Assembly: GCA_002104895.1 (NCBI GenBank)
Contig: MCFG01000121.1
Span: forward strand, 1-50,000
Source: Anaeromyces robustus
Lineage: Eukaryota > Neocallimastigomycota > Neocallimastigomycetes > Neocallimastigales > Neocallimastigaceae
Reading direction: 5' to 3'
Length of the DNA stretch: 50,000 nucleotides
In this document: in pieces, positions 39,761 to 50,000 of the stretch
Layout of the letters: each line of letters starts with the position of its first letter
How positions within the stretch are numbered: the stretch's first letter is position 1
Notes under the pieces: generated by a model
The model's input: the letters and a program-made list of their open reading frames with translations, nothing else
Told to the model about the DNA's origin: nothing
Database searches by the model: none
Program-made: the position numbers and the translations under genes

Positions 39761-39821
<61 letters not shown>
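39678..39821. repeat. Two (AAT)n arrays
   Basis: Runs at about 39678-39740 and 39763-39821, separated by an imperfect AATAATTATAA stretch. A TATAAAGTAATA copy (39672-39683) opens the first array. Confidence 0.9.
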
Positions 39822-40458
39822 GTTATCTTCAGATACTGTTCATATATATAACAAATATTAAAATATCAATTCTGGACTTAATACTATAAATAAATAAATC
39901 TAATATATAAAATATAATAATATATAAACTTCTTGAAAACAAGACCTAGCTAATTAATAAAATAAGAATTTCAAGAAATTTCAAAAAATTGAAAGTTATT
40001 ATAAATGTTAATAATAATTAAATTAAATGTACAATAAATCATACTTTGTGGTTTGATTATATCTTTACTTTTAATTTATTAATTAGCTAATCCTACCTAA
40101 CCCGAATTTCAGAAGGAAAATGTTTTTAAATATATAAAATAAAACAAAATAAAAGATCTAGACGTTCATAAGCCAACCAAAGAAAAATTGAATTGCTTAT
40201 CAGTAATGCTAAAGTAAGGTCTATTATCCTATATATAATAATTTCAGAAGTCCACAAAGGTGTAACAGGTATCTTTTTCGCATACTAAATATGACGAAAA
40301 CAAAATTAATACTATATTTATCCACCTGCTGAGAAGATGAAACCATGATAATATTATATATATAAATTTATTCTACAAAAAGATGATACTTTTAAAATTT
40401 TATATGAAAAAATAGATGTCAACTTTAAGAAAATAACATGTATATAAGTTTTGAAATT

Positions 40459-40512
40459 TAACAACATGATGATGATTACTTTATCAAATTCCATCAGATC
40501 ATCATGTTGTTA
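40459..40512. repeat. 15-bp inverted repeat near the 5' part of the copia relic
   Basis: Left arm 40459-40473 contains AACAACATGATGAT; right arm 40498-40512 is its exact complement, loop 24 nt. Confidence 0.8.
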
Positions 40513-41845
40513 GATTTCCAACTTAAGGAAAAGAATAACATACTAATACTAATAAGTATAATAATAAAAATCTTAAATCTAATAATAAATACTGTGAAAT
40601 CTATGATAAAAACAATGATATAACTAAAGAATGGTGGTAATATATTAAAAATAAGTATAATAAATTAAATAAATATTCAGCATAAGAAACGGAAAATAAA
40701 AAAAATATAAATAATTATATTAATAATTATCATAACAAAAATTATAAATATGGAAAAAAAAAGAGGAGTATACTTTGTCAGAAATTTTACTTAACACGAA
40801 ATTAATAATTACTACAATACAAATGTTGATTTTAACAATATTCAAGCAATAGACTTGATGATAAAATTCTAATTCTAATAAAAATATTTAATAATTTTTC
40901 CAATAATAATGAAAGAAATAATGAAATTTTTAATAAAAACTTAATTCTAGTAAAAAAGTATTAATAATGTAAAAAAATAATGAAATTCTAAATAAGATTT
41001 CATTATTTTTTTAAGAATTTTAAAAAAACATGCATTTTATTAATTTATTTAACAAGTTTAAAGTGTTAAATGATAATTATTGTAAAAAATTCTATTGATT
41101 ATATGAGTCAGGTACAGGCGAACATTTGACAAATAACAAAAAGTTATTAATTAATTATAAAGAAGAGAAGTCATTTTAAGATATATCATGTATAATTGAG
41201 GGTCATGGAAAATTTCATTTTTTTTAGCTACAAAATTATAATAAAATATTATATTGTTAATTAAAATTACAATTAAAATTTTTATAGAGGATTCTGATGA
41301 TTAAAGAGCAAAAATTGTTATTTAATTTGATAAATTTTATAATAATATTGAAACTTTTCATTTAAATTAATAACACTATAATAATTACTAATATTCATAA
41401 TAAGAAACTAAAGAAAATATTAAAAAATATGTTTTAAATATTAACAAATTACATTATTATAGTTGAAATTTAAATGAATATTCAGATATTTATAAATATT
41501 AAAGACGTTCTATGTAAAATTTAAAATGAAAAAAGAGATCCAAAAGACATTTTAAAAGTTATTCTTTCTCATATAATGTTATAATATGTGGTATATTTTA
41601 ACTTTTATAGTTAAAATATATTAACAAATGTTATATATTCTTTATGAAAAGAAACAATGAAGTCATTGACACTATAATAAAATATTATTATGTACAAGCA
41701 TTAATAATATTTTTAAATAAATAAAAAAGGTGGATATATTCAAATCAGATAATATCATAGAATACAAAAATAAAAAGAATTATAAGTTTTTATAAAAATT
41801 CTAGTATTTATGAAATATATATATCAACCATATATCCATGATAAT

Positions 41846-41890
41846 AAACTTTCATCATAAAATAAAAAATTTATTTTATGATGAAAGTTT
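41846..41890. repeat. Perfect 21-bp hairpin, 3-nt loop, inside the copia relic
   Basis: Arms 41846-41866 (begins AAACTTTCATCATAAA) and 41870-41890 are exact reverse complements around AAA. The hairpin lies between the integrase core and the linker frame, where intact elements encode protein. Confidence 0.9.
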
Positions 41891-42290
41891 ACAAAATCAA
41901 GAAATTTTAGGACTTTCTTGGTTTGATAATAAACTATTTTTATAATAAAATACCACACTAAATATTAATAAAATAATAATATCCAAGATAAAAAATTTTA
42001 ACGGTTATAAAGTTAAATTAAATCATTTAAAGACGTTCGGTTGCATAGATTATTACAAGAATTACGACCAGAATAAAGGAAAATTTAAAGGAAATTCATT
42101 TAAAGGAATCTTTATTGATATTAAAAAAAAAATACACATATTTAGTTATATCATTATGAATTATAAAAATCACGAAATTCATAATATAAGAAAAATATTT
42201 TATTTAGAAGATGAACTAGCAGATATTTCTTTATCTAATTCAATTGCAAATAATAGTAAATATCATTTTTCTTTAAATTGATATTTCAGT

Positions 42291-43758
42291 AAATATGAAA
42301 CAATAAACAAAAAACTGTTACAAAGTGAACAATAAATATAATCTACATAATTTGAAATAATTCAGACAATGAAAACAATACCGATAATAATAAAGTTTCC
42401 ACATAATAAAAAAGTGAATAATAAAAAATAATATTATAAAGACAAAGGAAAAATATATAGATAATGACAATAATAATAATAATGACCCAAAAATCAATAA
42501 TGAAGAATAATATAAATATAACAATAATGTAAGAAATTAAAAATGTAAGAAATTTTAATATCAAAAATTTCTCGAACTTTTGTACAAAAAAAAAAAAAAA
42601 ATTCAGAAAATAATAATTTTAAGTTAAAAAAATCATAATGAAAATCAAAATCAAAATAATAATAATTTAAGTTTTAAAAATTTTAAAGAACATCAAAGTA
42701 ATATAACGGATTAATTAAAAAAAAAAATTAATAATTTTAGTTCATTTATATCATTCGTTAATATGCTTTATATTAATAATAATATATTATTAAATAATAA
42801 TGTTAATATATTTAAATGTTTCAAATAATAAAAATTTAATATATTTAATAATAAAACTTTATTACTTTATTTAATAATGAAGATTATAATTTTAATAATA
42901 TATTATATATATTAATAACGCTATAATAAATTTTATATACAAAATCAAATCGTTGGCAAAGAATATCTAAAAAATATAACTTTAAAATAAACAAAAGTTC
43001 TCCAATATTTTCAATAAAAACACAAAATCTTATATATTACAAAAAAAAAATACAAAAAAAAAAAAAATAAATAAATACATTATAAAAAAATATATCAAAA
43101 TAAAAATGCAAAAAAAAAAAAAATAAATAAATACATTATAAAAAAAAAAAAGAAGTTAAATAATAATAAAATAAAAAAAAAGAGAAAAGAACAATAATAG
43201 AAGTAGGTTAATAAATAATTTAAAGAAGATTGAATTGTAATAAGAACAGAGTTTTCGTTATATTATATTTATATAATAGATTAAATTTTGAGTAACCTAT
43301 TGATTTCGTTGGAAATTCTTATTGATTTATATATTTCTATCCTTGTATTTTTAATATATATATTATGAAGATATTATAGAAAAGTCTATTTACATACAAT
43401 TATTTTATATTTTACAATATTAAATATATTAAATATACTTAAAGAAAAAAAAAGTTTTTTTTTTTTAATAATTTTTCTAATTTTACAATTTTTTTATTTA
43501 TTCTTTTTTTTTTTTTTTCTTCTTCTCTATTTTTACAGTTTACTTATATACAAAAAGAATTTTTTTATTGTTATTTTAATATTCTATTTCATTTATTTTT
43601 TATTTTTGTTCTATATATTAAAAAAAATTATTTTTTTCTAAATATATACTGTATTTTATATTTTTACTATAGTTTATTTATTTTTTTTTTTACTTAATTG
43701 TTAAAAAATTATTTTTTTTTAAAAACTTATATATATATATATTAACAAGTAGGGTGAA

Positions 43759-43813
<55 letters not shown>

Positions 43814-43828
43814 TTTTTATTAATTTAT
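42291..43828. other. Spacer after the copia relic
   Basis: A/T-rich. The first part (to about 42700) may be decayed copia linker. Near 43040-43150 a segment of A-run plus AAATAAATACATTATAAAAA occurs twice in tandem. 43440-43760 is T-rich. A pure T-run of 50 nt (43763-43812) ends the spacer before the acyltransferase stop. Confidence 0.65.
43763..43812 (-). repeat. 50-nt poly(T), a poly(A) tract on the coding strand of the acyltransferase
   Basis: Pure T-run starting 16 nt beyond the stop codon of the minus-strand acyltransferase gene. On the gene's own strand it is an A-tail. It may be a retrocopy tail or merely one of the many A-runs of this genome. Confidence 0.9.
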
Positions 43829-45097
43829 TTAATATTTACTGATATTTTCAGGAATAAAGATTTTATCCATTTCTTCTTTAATACTATCAATAAATTTCTT
43901 ATCCATATTAATTGGAATTAGATTAGAAACATATAATTTATCTTCGGTATAGTAAGTATGGTAAAATTGACTGTACATACCAAACATGGTATCACTGGTT
44001 AAATAGAAAAGTGGATTATTACCTTTAACACGTCCAATGTTAGAAGCATTAATTAAAGCTTGAGTATGACTATTTGGGAAATTAGCAGCTGGAATAAATT
44101 GTAAAGTTTCTGGGTTAATGAGATTAGCACCACTAATAAGATGACGAACATTATCATTAGAATCTTTAGCCTTTAATAATACATCCATACAATGTTTAAT
44201 ATCTTCTAATAAAGTGTCTTGACCAACAACACCTGTGTAGATTCCAGCAGCATTACTATAAAATTGATGCTTTCTAAATTCATCAGTAGCATATGAAGAG
44301 AATCTGGCATCACATGGTGTTGGATTCCAAATTTTAGTTTCTTTTGGTAAATTCTTATATTTACGTACACCACGAGTGGCCATAGCAGTAAGCATAGCTT
44401 GAACAGTAACTTTATTTTCTTTACAGAATTTATAAATTGGAGGATAATCATAAACAGAATGAATAGTAATATATTGAATTGGTTCTGGAAGTCTTGGTAA
44501 AATATTAAGAGGTTGAACTTCATCCCAACATTTTGGTGGCTTTTCAAAACTTTCATCTAAGTTTTGGAAACGTTCACGTCCATTGTATGAGCTAAGAGCT
44601 TCATCATTCTTTTCTAAAGTTTCACCATTAATAACTTTTCTTATGAGATCAAACATATTAAAGATAGTTCTACCATCACAAATGGTATGCATAGCAGTAA
44701 AAGTTAATTTAGTTTTGTTATTTTTTAATTGACATACTTTAAAGGAACTAAGAACAAAAACATCATTATCTTCTTCTAATATTGGAGCGAATGGAAGGAC
44801 AATTTTGTCTTCATTTTTTAAATAGTTTTCAATTTCTTCATTTTCAGTCCATTCTACTTCTTCTAAATGCATTTCAAATGGTTTTTTAATCCAGAATAAA
44901 TGACCATCAATTCTTTTTATAGCATAATTAAAAACTTCAATTTTTGATAAATTTTCTTGAGCATTCTTTTTAAATTCTTCAACTGAAAACTTTGGAAAAA
45001 CATCAGTTACATTTAAATACATGTTAGTTGTAAAAATTTCAATACCATTAACTGGTCTGACAATTCTACTATCTTTAGCTTTATATTCTTCCCACAT
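43829..45097 (-). CDS. CoA-dependent acyltransferase-like protein (condensation/alcohol acetyltransferase fold), intronless
   Basis: Single-exon gene for 422 aa, starting MWEEYKAKDSRIVRPVNG. It carries HTICDG at about residue 137, the HxxxDG active-site motif of the chloramphenicol acetyltransferase-like superfamily (condensation domains, BAHD enzymes, alcohol acetyltransferases). In that superfamily the His takes a proton from the acceptor and the Asp is structural. The length fits a stand-alone two-lobed enzyme. A BAHD-type DFGWG motif is absent, and the substrate cannot be read from sequence. No signal peptide or membrane span. It is the only complete gene here without introns, and a poly(A) tract follows its stop by 16 nt; both fit retroposition or acquisition by transfer. 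A 55-bp tandem duplication lies about 90 nt upstream of the ATG. Superfamily call is good; function is open. Confidence 0.8.
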   Translation of the reverse strand: MWEEYKAKDSRIVRPVNGIEIFTTNMYLNVTDVFPKFSVEEFKKNAQENLSKIEVFNYAIKRIDGHLFWIKKPFEMHLEEVEWTENEEIENYLKNEDKIVLPFAPILEEDNDVFVLSSFKVCQLKNNKTKLTFTAMHTICDGRTIFNMFDLIRKVINGETLEKNDEALSSYNGRERFQNLDESFEKPPKCWDEVQPLNILPRLPEPIQYITIHSVYDYPPIYKFCKENKVTVQAMLTAMATRGVRKYKNLPKETKIWNPTPCDARFSSYATDEFRKHQFYSNAAGIYTGVVGQDTLLEDIKHCMDVLLKAKDSNDNVRHLISGANLINPETLQFIPAANFPNSHTQALINASNIGRVKGNNPLFYLTSDTMFGMYSQFYHTYYTEDKLYVSNLIPINMDKKFIDSIKEEMDKIFIPENISKY

Positions 45098-45189
45098 TTT
45101 TTCTTTAAACTATTATAAATGTTTTAATAAATATAATAATTATAATAATTTTGTAATATAGAAATAAGTAATTTAAAACAAATAGAAAT

Positions 45190-45301
45190 TAATAAAACAG
45201 AAATAAATTTATAAATATAATAGTTGTTATTAACCTACTTTTATTAATAAAACAGAAATAAATTTATAAATATAATAGTTGTTATTAACCTACTTTTATT
45301 T
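45190..45301. repeat. 55-bp tandem duplication upstream of the acyltransferase
   Basis: The unit beginning AATAAAACAGAAATAAATTT and ending ACCTACTTTTATT occurs at 45191 and again at 45246 without mismatch. On the gene's strand each copy carries AGTAGGTTAATAAC, so any promoter or leader signal in it is present twice. Confidence 0.9.
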
Positions 45302-45576
45302 TTGCTTTTGTTTATATTTTTATTTTTTTTTATAAATATAAATATTGAATAAAAAAAGAATACATGTAAAAAGGGTAAAAAATCTTTATTTATATATAAA
45401 ACAAAATCAAAAAACAAAAAAAAAAAAAAAAAAAAAAAAAAACATATGTATAACAATAAGGTTTTTAATAATTTTTTATTAATATTTTTATTAAATATAT
45501 TAAGTGATTTATTTATTAAATATATAAATACATAAATTAATAAATAATAATAAATAAATTAATAAATGTATTAATC

Positions 45577-45607
<31 letters not shown>

Positions 45608-46029
45608 TTTATTTATTTCATTTTCATACCCATTTTATAAAAGTACAAGTTCGAGATTTTTGAAAAGATATTTTATTAATTAATATAGTATTTATGCATT
45701 TATTTGAAAAAATTTTACTGTTACACAATTCTCCAATAATTTTATTTTGTTAACTTTATATAATATAAAAAAATGTTTAGAATTTGGAACAAAATATTAA
45801 TAGAAAAATTTTTAATTAAATTTTAAAAATTGTACTACAGAATCAAATCTTATATGATAATTTTAATAATAAATAAGTAAATATATAAACGAATGAGTAA
45901 ATCAATATTAAATAAGTAAATAAATAAAAAACAAAAACAAAAATAAATATAAAATATATAATATATTTAATATATAAAATTAAATAAGTAAGAATAATTC
46001 TATAATAAAATAATTAAAGTAATTATTAA

Positions 46030-46057
46030 ATATATTATTTTAATTAAAATAATATAT
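46030..46057. repeat. Perfect 28-bp palindrome
   Basis: Centred between 46043 and 46044, core ATTATTTTAATTAAAATAAT. Confidence 0.8.
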
Positions 46058-46555
46058 ATTTAATTAATATAATTATGAATTATGAAAAATAATTAGTCTT
46101 TTTTTCATTATAGTAATAATAAATAAAAAAAAAAAAAACATTTTATTATAGAGTGGATTAATATTAGTAATAATTTACTATTACAATTTAGAATTTAGAA
46201 TATACTAAATTAGTAAATTATATTCATTAGAACTCCTAATGTAATTTCTTACATTAATATTACATTATATGATTATAAATAATTATGTTTGGAAAAATTT
46301 AAATAGAATGATATAGTTAATATAATAAATTTATAATAAAATATAGTAATTGGTAACTAATAAAAATAATATATAAATTAAATAATATTAAAAAATTATA
46401 TTTTATGTACAATCTTGATTAATTTACCATTATAATACAATTATTATATCTTTACTTAATTTATCATACTTATTATGCCTTTCTCATAAATTTATGTATT
46501 TTCACATGCTTCCTTATTTTTATTAATTTGATCATGTGATTACATTAAAAATGAT

Positions 46556-46571
46556 ATGTGTTGCAACACAT
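46556..46571. repeat. Perfect 16-bp palindrome ATGTGTTGCAACACAT
   Basis: Six of its 16 bases are G or C, well above this spacer. It could be a dimeric factor site; no factor can be named. Confidence 0.6.
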
Positions 46572-47370
46572 TAATATATTTTAAATTTATATCTGATAGT
46601 TCTTTATAATGTTGTGTAAATAAGAATAATCAATATTTATATTATATAATTTTCTTTTTAAATTTTTATAATAAATGTTTTAATATTAAATACAACTATT
46701 ATATATTATATTATTAATTATATCATTTTTATAATAATAATTATTGAATAAATATTTTAAAATCATTATACAATTAATAATGAAGGTTTTCTTGTATTTA
46801 GTTTTTAGTTAATAATCTAGTATTGTAATTAATAATATCAATTAATATTTTATTTAATAATTACAAGATACATTAAGTACAACTAAAAAAATATCATAGG
46901 AATAAAATCATAAATTAATGAGAAAAACATAAAAGTATGATAAAATTTTAATTAGATATAAGTCATCATGAGAGTTATTAAAAATTAAATTAAATCTAAT
47001 TTATCCAAATTTACAAATTATTTGTTTAATGGACCATCAATATTTTCAATATCAGATAATTTTATATCATAATTTTTCGAAAATAATATTTAGAACCTTT
47101 TATTTTTATTATTTAATATATATATTAATCTAAATCTTTACATAAATATTAGTTTTATGATATTATTTAAATAAGAATTTATTATATATTTATATATTAT
47201 ATAAAATATTTTATTATAACTATTGTAATGAATTGTAAATAATTATAGTTCTTAAAATAAACAGTGTGAAATTCTTATTTTATTTTTTAGTGTAAGTTAT
47301 AACTAATGACATTATGAATATAATATTTTATTAATTAATTATAAAACTTTAATAATAATATAAAAATTGA

Positions 47371-47444
47371 AATTTAAAATTATTTTTAATATTTGGAGGT
47401 ATTTTATAATAAGTTTTCCAAATATTAAAAATATTTTTAAAATT
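47371..47444. repeat. Imperfect inverted repeat, about 27-bp arms
   Basis: Left arm 47371-47397 and right arm 47417-47444 share a perfect inner part TTTTTAATATTTGGA and differ by small changes outside it; spacer 19 nt. Confidence 0.75.
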
Positions 47445-47898
47445 GATTATTAAAGAATTATTTATTGATTATTAGATAAATGTAAAATTTTTATTATAAT
47501 AAAGAGTTTGTGTATAATTAAAGTAATGGCTAAATATATAATAGCAATTGTTATAGAATTATTCTAAGTAACAGTAATTATATGTAACAATAAATTATAT
47601 ATATTTTATTATAAATTTTTAATTTTTTTATAAATAATATATTTTTTATATCAAAAATTTTATTTGATTAATTTTTTATATATTTAATTAATATATATAT
47701 ATTTCCTTTTATATCTTTAATTAAAAATTTTTTTCCTTATATAAAAATTTTTTTATTTTAAAACTATCAAATAATAAAATGAAATATTATATGCATTAAT
47801 TTTTAATAATTGTTATTGTTAAGTAATGTCTTATACAGAAGCTTTATTATTCATTATATCAAACAGAAAAAAAAGAAATACTCGATTTATTTTATATT

Positions 47899-47932
<34 letters not shown>

Positions 47933-48366
47933 CATTAAGTATTTATCAAAATATTTTTTATTAAAAAAAATTTATATAAAAAAAATTAATAAGATATAAT
48001 TATTTCTAATTTAATTATAATTTAATTATTTAACTAACATTTTATTTTTATTATTTATAATTTAATATATGCTTTTATATATATTGTTTAATTAAAGCAT
48101 TAAATATAATATATTAGATAAAAAAGGAAAAAAATATATAAAATTTTATTAATTTAATTATTTATAAAGGGAATTAGAATTTCACTTAATTAAATAATTA
48201 TAATTTATAATTATAATATAAATAATATTTTATTTTATTTTTTATTTTTTTTTTTATTTGAATTTTGAAAAAAAAAAAAAAAAAAGAGTTATTTTTTTTT
48301 TTTTTTTGAAATTTAAAAAGTATAAAGAATAATAAAAAATTAAATATATATATAATTTAAAGAAAA

Positions 48367-50000
48367 ATGAGTTATTCAATTATCAACAATTCTTTAAGAA
48401 ATACTTATTTAAATAAGAGTATTCAAAAATGTTCATTTCCATTAAAAAAATTAGGAAATTTAAATCAATATTCAACACTTAATAATAGAGTTGTTTTAAT
48501 TAATAATACTAATGGAAATTTCAATTTAAATACTTCTAATTTATTACTTTCTCCTTCAAATAGTATCATATCTTCTTTAAAGGAACTTCAACAGCAAAAA
48601 AAATATAATACTATTTCAACAAGTAATAAAAAGTATTTATTTAGACAAGAATTTATAAATAGAAAATTCTTTTCTACTTTTGAAGATTCAGATAAGGAAG
48701 ATAAGGATCAAAAAATAGATTCTGATAATGGATTTTCTTATGAAGCTACTAATTCAGCCTTTGATAGAGCTGATAATGCTTTCGATAAAGAAGCTGCTAG
48801 TACTTCTATGAATTTTGATAAAACAGATAATATCAATACTTTCGGTAATAATGATAATACTAATGAAATGAAAAACAATGATAGTGATAATGAAAAGAAA
48901 GATAATAGTGAAAAAAAAGGTGAAGAAAATATGACAATGGATGAAGTTAAAGATTTTTATAATAAAGTAAGAGATACTATCATTGATAAATTAAATCATA
49001 TACCTTCTACACTTGATAGAGCTTCAAATTTCAAATTTGATAAAGATAATTATGAAAAATTATCTTCTGCTGCTCCATATCTTCTTTGGACTTCATTCCT
49101 TTTAGCTTCATCTATGGGTGCATGTATATTTAAGCAATTAACTGGATCATCCATCATTTCCAATGCTGTTTTAATAGGAATTGAATTCCCAGCTGTTGTT
49201 AATGTAAGTCACTTGTATAACCAAGGTGGAAAAATGATTGTCAAGGAACTTGGTGCAGAACCTTGTCCTTCTACTTCTGAACTTTGTGAAGTTGTTGAAG
49301 AAGTTGCTAAACAAGTACATTTAGAAAAAGTACCTGAAGTTTATATTCACCCAAGTGAAGAAATTAATGCCTTGACAGCTGGTATTAAGAATGATAATTC
49401 TGTTATTCTTATTACTAAAGGTTTATTAAATAATTTAAAACAAGAAGAAATAAGGTAAATAAAATGAAAAAATTAAATATAAATAAAAATAAAAATAAAA
49501 GTAAAATAAAGTAAAATTAAAAAAAAAAAAAACAAAAAAGAATAATTATATAATGCTATTAATTATTTTATTGTAAGAAAAAAAAAAAAAAAACAAAATA
49601 ATAAAAAATAGAGTTTAGAAAACTAAATTTTTTTTTTAAAAAAAAATTATCATAATAAATTAAATTTTTTATTATTAAATATATTTAAAATATATTAATA
49701 TTTATTAATTAATATGTATATATAATTATTATTTGTGTGATGTTAATTTTTAAAGAGCTATTATTGCACATATGCTCTATCATAAGAAAGCAAAGTTCAC
49801 TTCTCTTGGTACTCATCTTACTGCTATGGTTTCAGGTTTCTATGTTCCATACAATATCGGTCGTTATATTAGAAATTATTTAATTGAATGTAGAAAGAAG
49901 AGAAATAATTCTTTACTTCTTGATATAGCTATGGGTCTTAATTCAATTTTCATTTTTATGACAAAATTATTAAATGGTTTTTGCTATATTTCACAAAGTG
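48367..50000 (+). CDS. M48 (HtpX/Oma1-like) peptidase homologue with HMLYH in place of HExxH, 3' truncated by window
   Basis: Exon 1 48367-49454; exon 2 from 49756 past the window end, joined in phase 2. M48 enzymes are membrane zinc proteases (Oma1 and HtpX types) for quality control. Residues 1-115 are basic and Ser/Asn-rich with RKFFSTFED, a plausible organelle presequence. An acidic, disordered stretch follows. A hydrophobic segment (about 236-258, YLLWTSFLLASSMGACIF) precedes the core. The core has the family signature VPEVYIHPSEEINALTAGI and VILITKGLLNNL (in M48, NAFAxG and ttGLL). It then reads QEEIRAIIAHMLYHKKAKF, where active members have AHExGH. The zinc His pair is kept (368, 372) but the catalytic Glu is Met369. 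The third zinc ligand would lie beyond the window. The protein is therefore probably an inactive relative. Family assignment good; function inferred. Confidence 0.82.

Larger units (their letters stand above)
32498..40099. other. Gene desert of about 7.6 kb
   Basis: No coding pattern found on either strand; frames at 36217-36426 and 38487-38822 translate homopolymer and ATT repeats. Contents: hairpins at 34166-34210, 34498-34523, 39279-39327 and 39507-39581; a 30-bp tandem repeat (37275-37363); a 24-bp direct repeat pair (37693 and 37812); ATT array 38518-38620; AAT arrays 39678-39740 and 39763-39821; and T-runs (36251-36286 and others). Confidence 0.7.
40100..42290 (+). mobile_element. Decayed Ty1/copia LTR retrotransposon, gag to integrase part
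   Basis: Pieces of a copia Pol appear in the right order on the + strand. Around 40590 a knuckle-like remnant reads KYCEIYDKNNDITKEWW. At 41099-41179 a protease remnant reads LYESGTGEHLTNNKKLLINY; copia proteases have DSG(A/T)xxH, so here Glu replaces the catalytic Asp. At 41730-41792 an integrase remnant reads VDIFKSDNIIEYKNKK. At 42012-42281 an uninterrupted 89-codon frame begins VKLNHLKTFGCIDYYKNYDQ, the integrase C-terminal region followed by the linker toward reverse transcriptase. No reverse transcriptase or RNase H follows, and stops and frameshifts separate the parts, so the copy is dead. LTRs and exact ends were not found. Confidence 0.7.
45098..48366. other. Intergenic spacer between acyltransferase and M48-like gene
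   Basis: About 3.3 kb between divergent genes. Holds the 55-bp duplication, T-runs (45577-45604, 47901-47931), palindromes at 46030-46057 and 46556-46571, and an imperfect inverted repeat at 47371-47444. No coding pattern found. Confidence 0.7.

Noticed and set aside
42318-42564. Two minus-strand hydrophobic frames
   Set aside because: They lie antisense to decayed copia linker sequence rich in Asn codons, which read as hydrophobic residues on the other strand.

Overview
The window is extremely A+T-rich eukaryotic nuclear DNA. Genes are islands of spliced coding sequence separated by long A/T deserts full of microsatellites and homopolymer runs. Introns follow the GT...AG rule, are short and often carry simple repeats. 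The gene set points to a fungus: a Boi/Pob1-type SH3-SAM-PH scaffold, a Gyp1-type RabGAP, Tom40 and an S6K/Psk1-like AGC kinase. The base composition and poly-Asn tracts suggest an anaerobic gut fungus (Neocallimastigomycota). That placement is inference from style and gene content, not a database match.

Layout. 244-1711 (+): 3' part of an S6-kinase-like AGC kinase, with two micro-exons. 3191-6067 (+): a FHIP-family (FTS-Hook-interacting) protein in four exons. 8789-14547 (+): an unrecognised 1,197-aa protein in 18 exons, ending in Ser-Lys-Leu. 16069-19792 (+): a Gyp1/TBC1D22-like RabGAP in 14 exons. 22992-24758 (+): Tom40 in four exons. 25650-26840 (-): relic of a non-LTR retrotransposon. 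27747-32497 (-): a 1,309-aa SH3-SAM-PH protein in four exons. 32.5-43.8 kb: a gene desert holding hairpins, tandem repeats and a decayed Ty1/copia element (about 40.1-42.3 kb, +). 43829-45097 (-): an intronless CoA-dependent acyltransferase-like gene with a genomic poly(A) tract just after its stop. 48367-50000 (+, cut by the window edge): an M48 (HtpX/Oma1-like) peptidase homologue whose zinc motif reads HMLYH instead of HExxH.

The genes do not form a pathway, but several share themes. Tom40 and the M48-like protein belong to a mitochondrion-derived organelle (hydrogenosome if this is a gut fungus). The FHIP, Gyp1 and Boi-like proteins act in membrane traffic and polarity. The S6K-like kinase belongs to growth control. 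All exon junctions were worked out by hand from frame continuity and splice-site dinucleotides; every complete gene model closes in frame from ATG to stop.

Most notable for follow-up: the M48 homologue lacking its catalytic Glu; a recurrent TATAAAGTAATA element on the + strand near gene 5' ends; 13- and 14-nt micro-exons in the kinase; paired (AAAAT)n-(AATAT)n compound arrays; and several perfect long hairpins in the desert.
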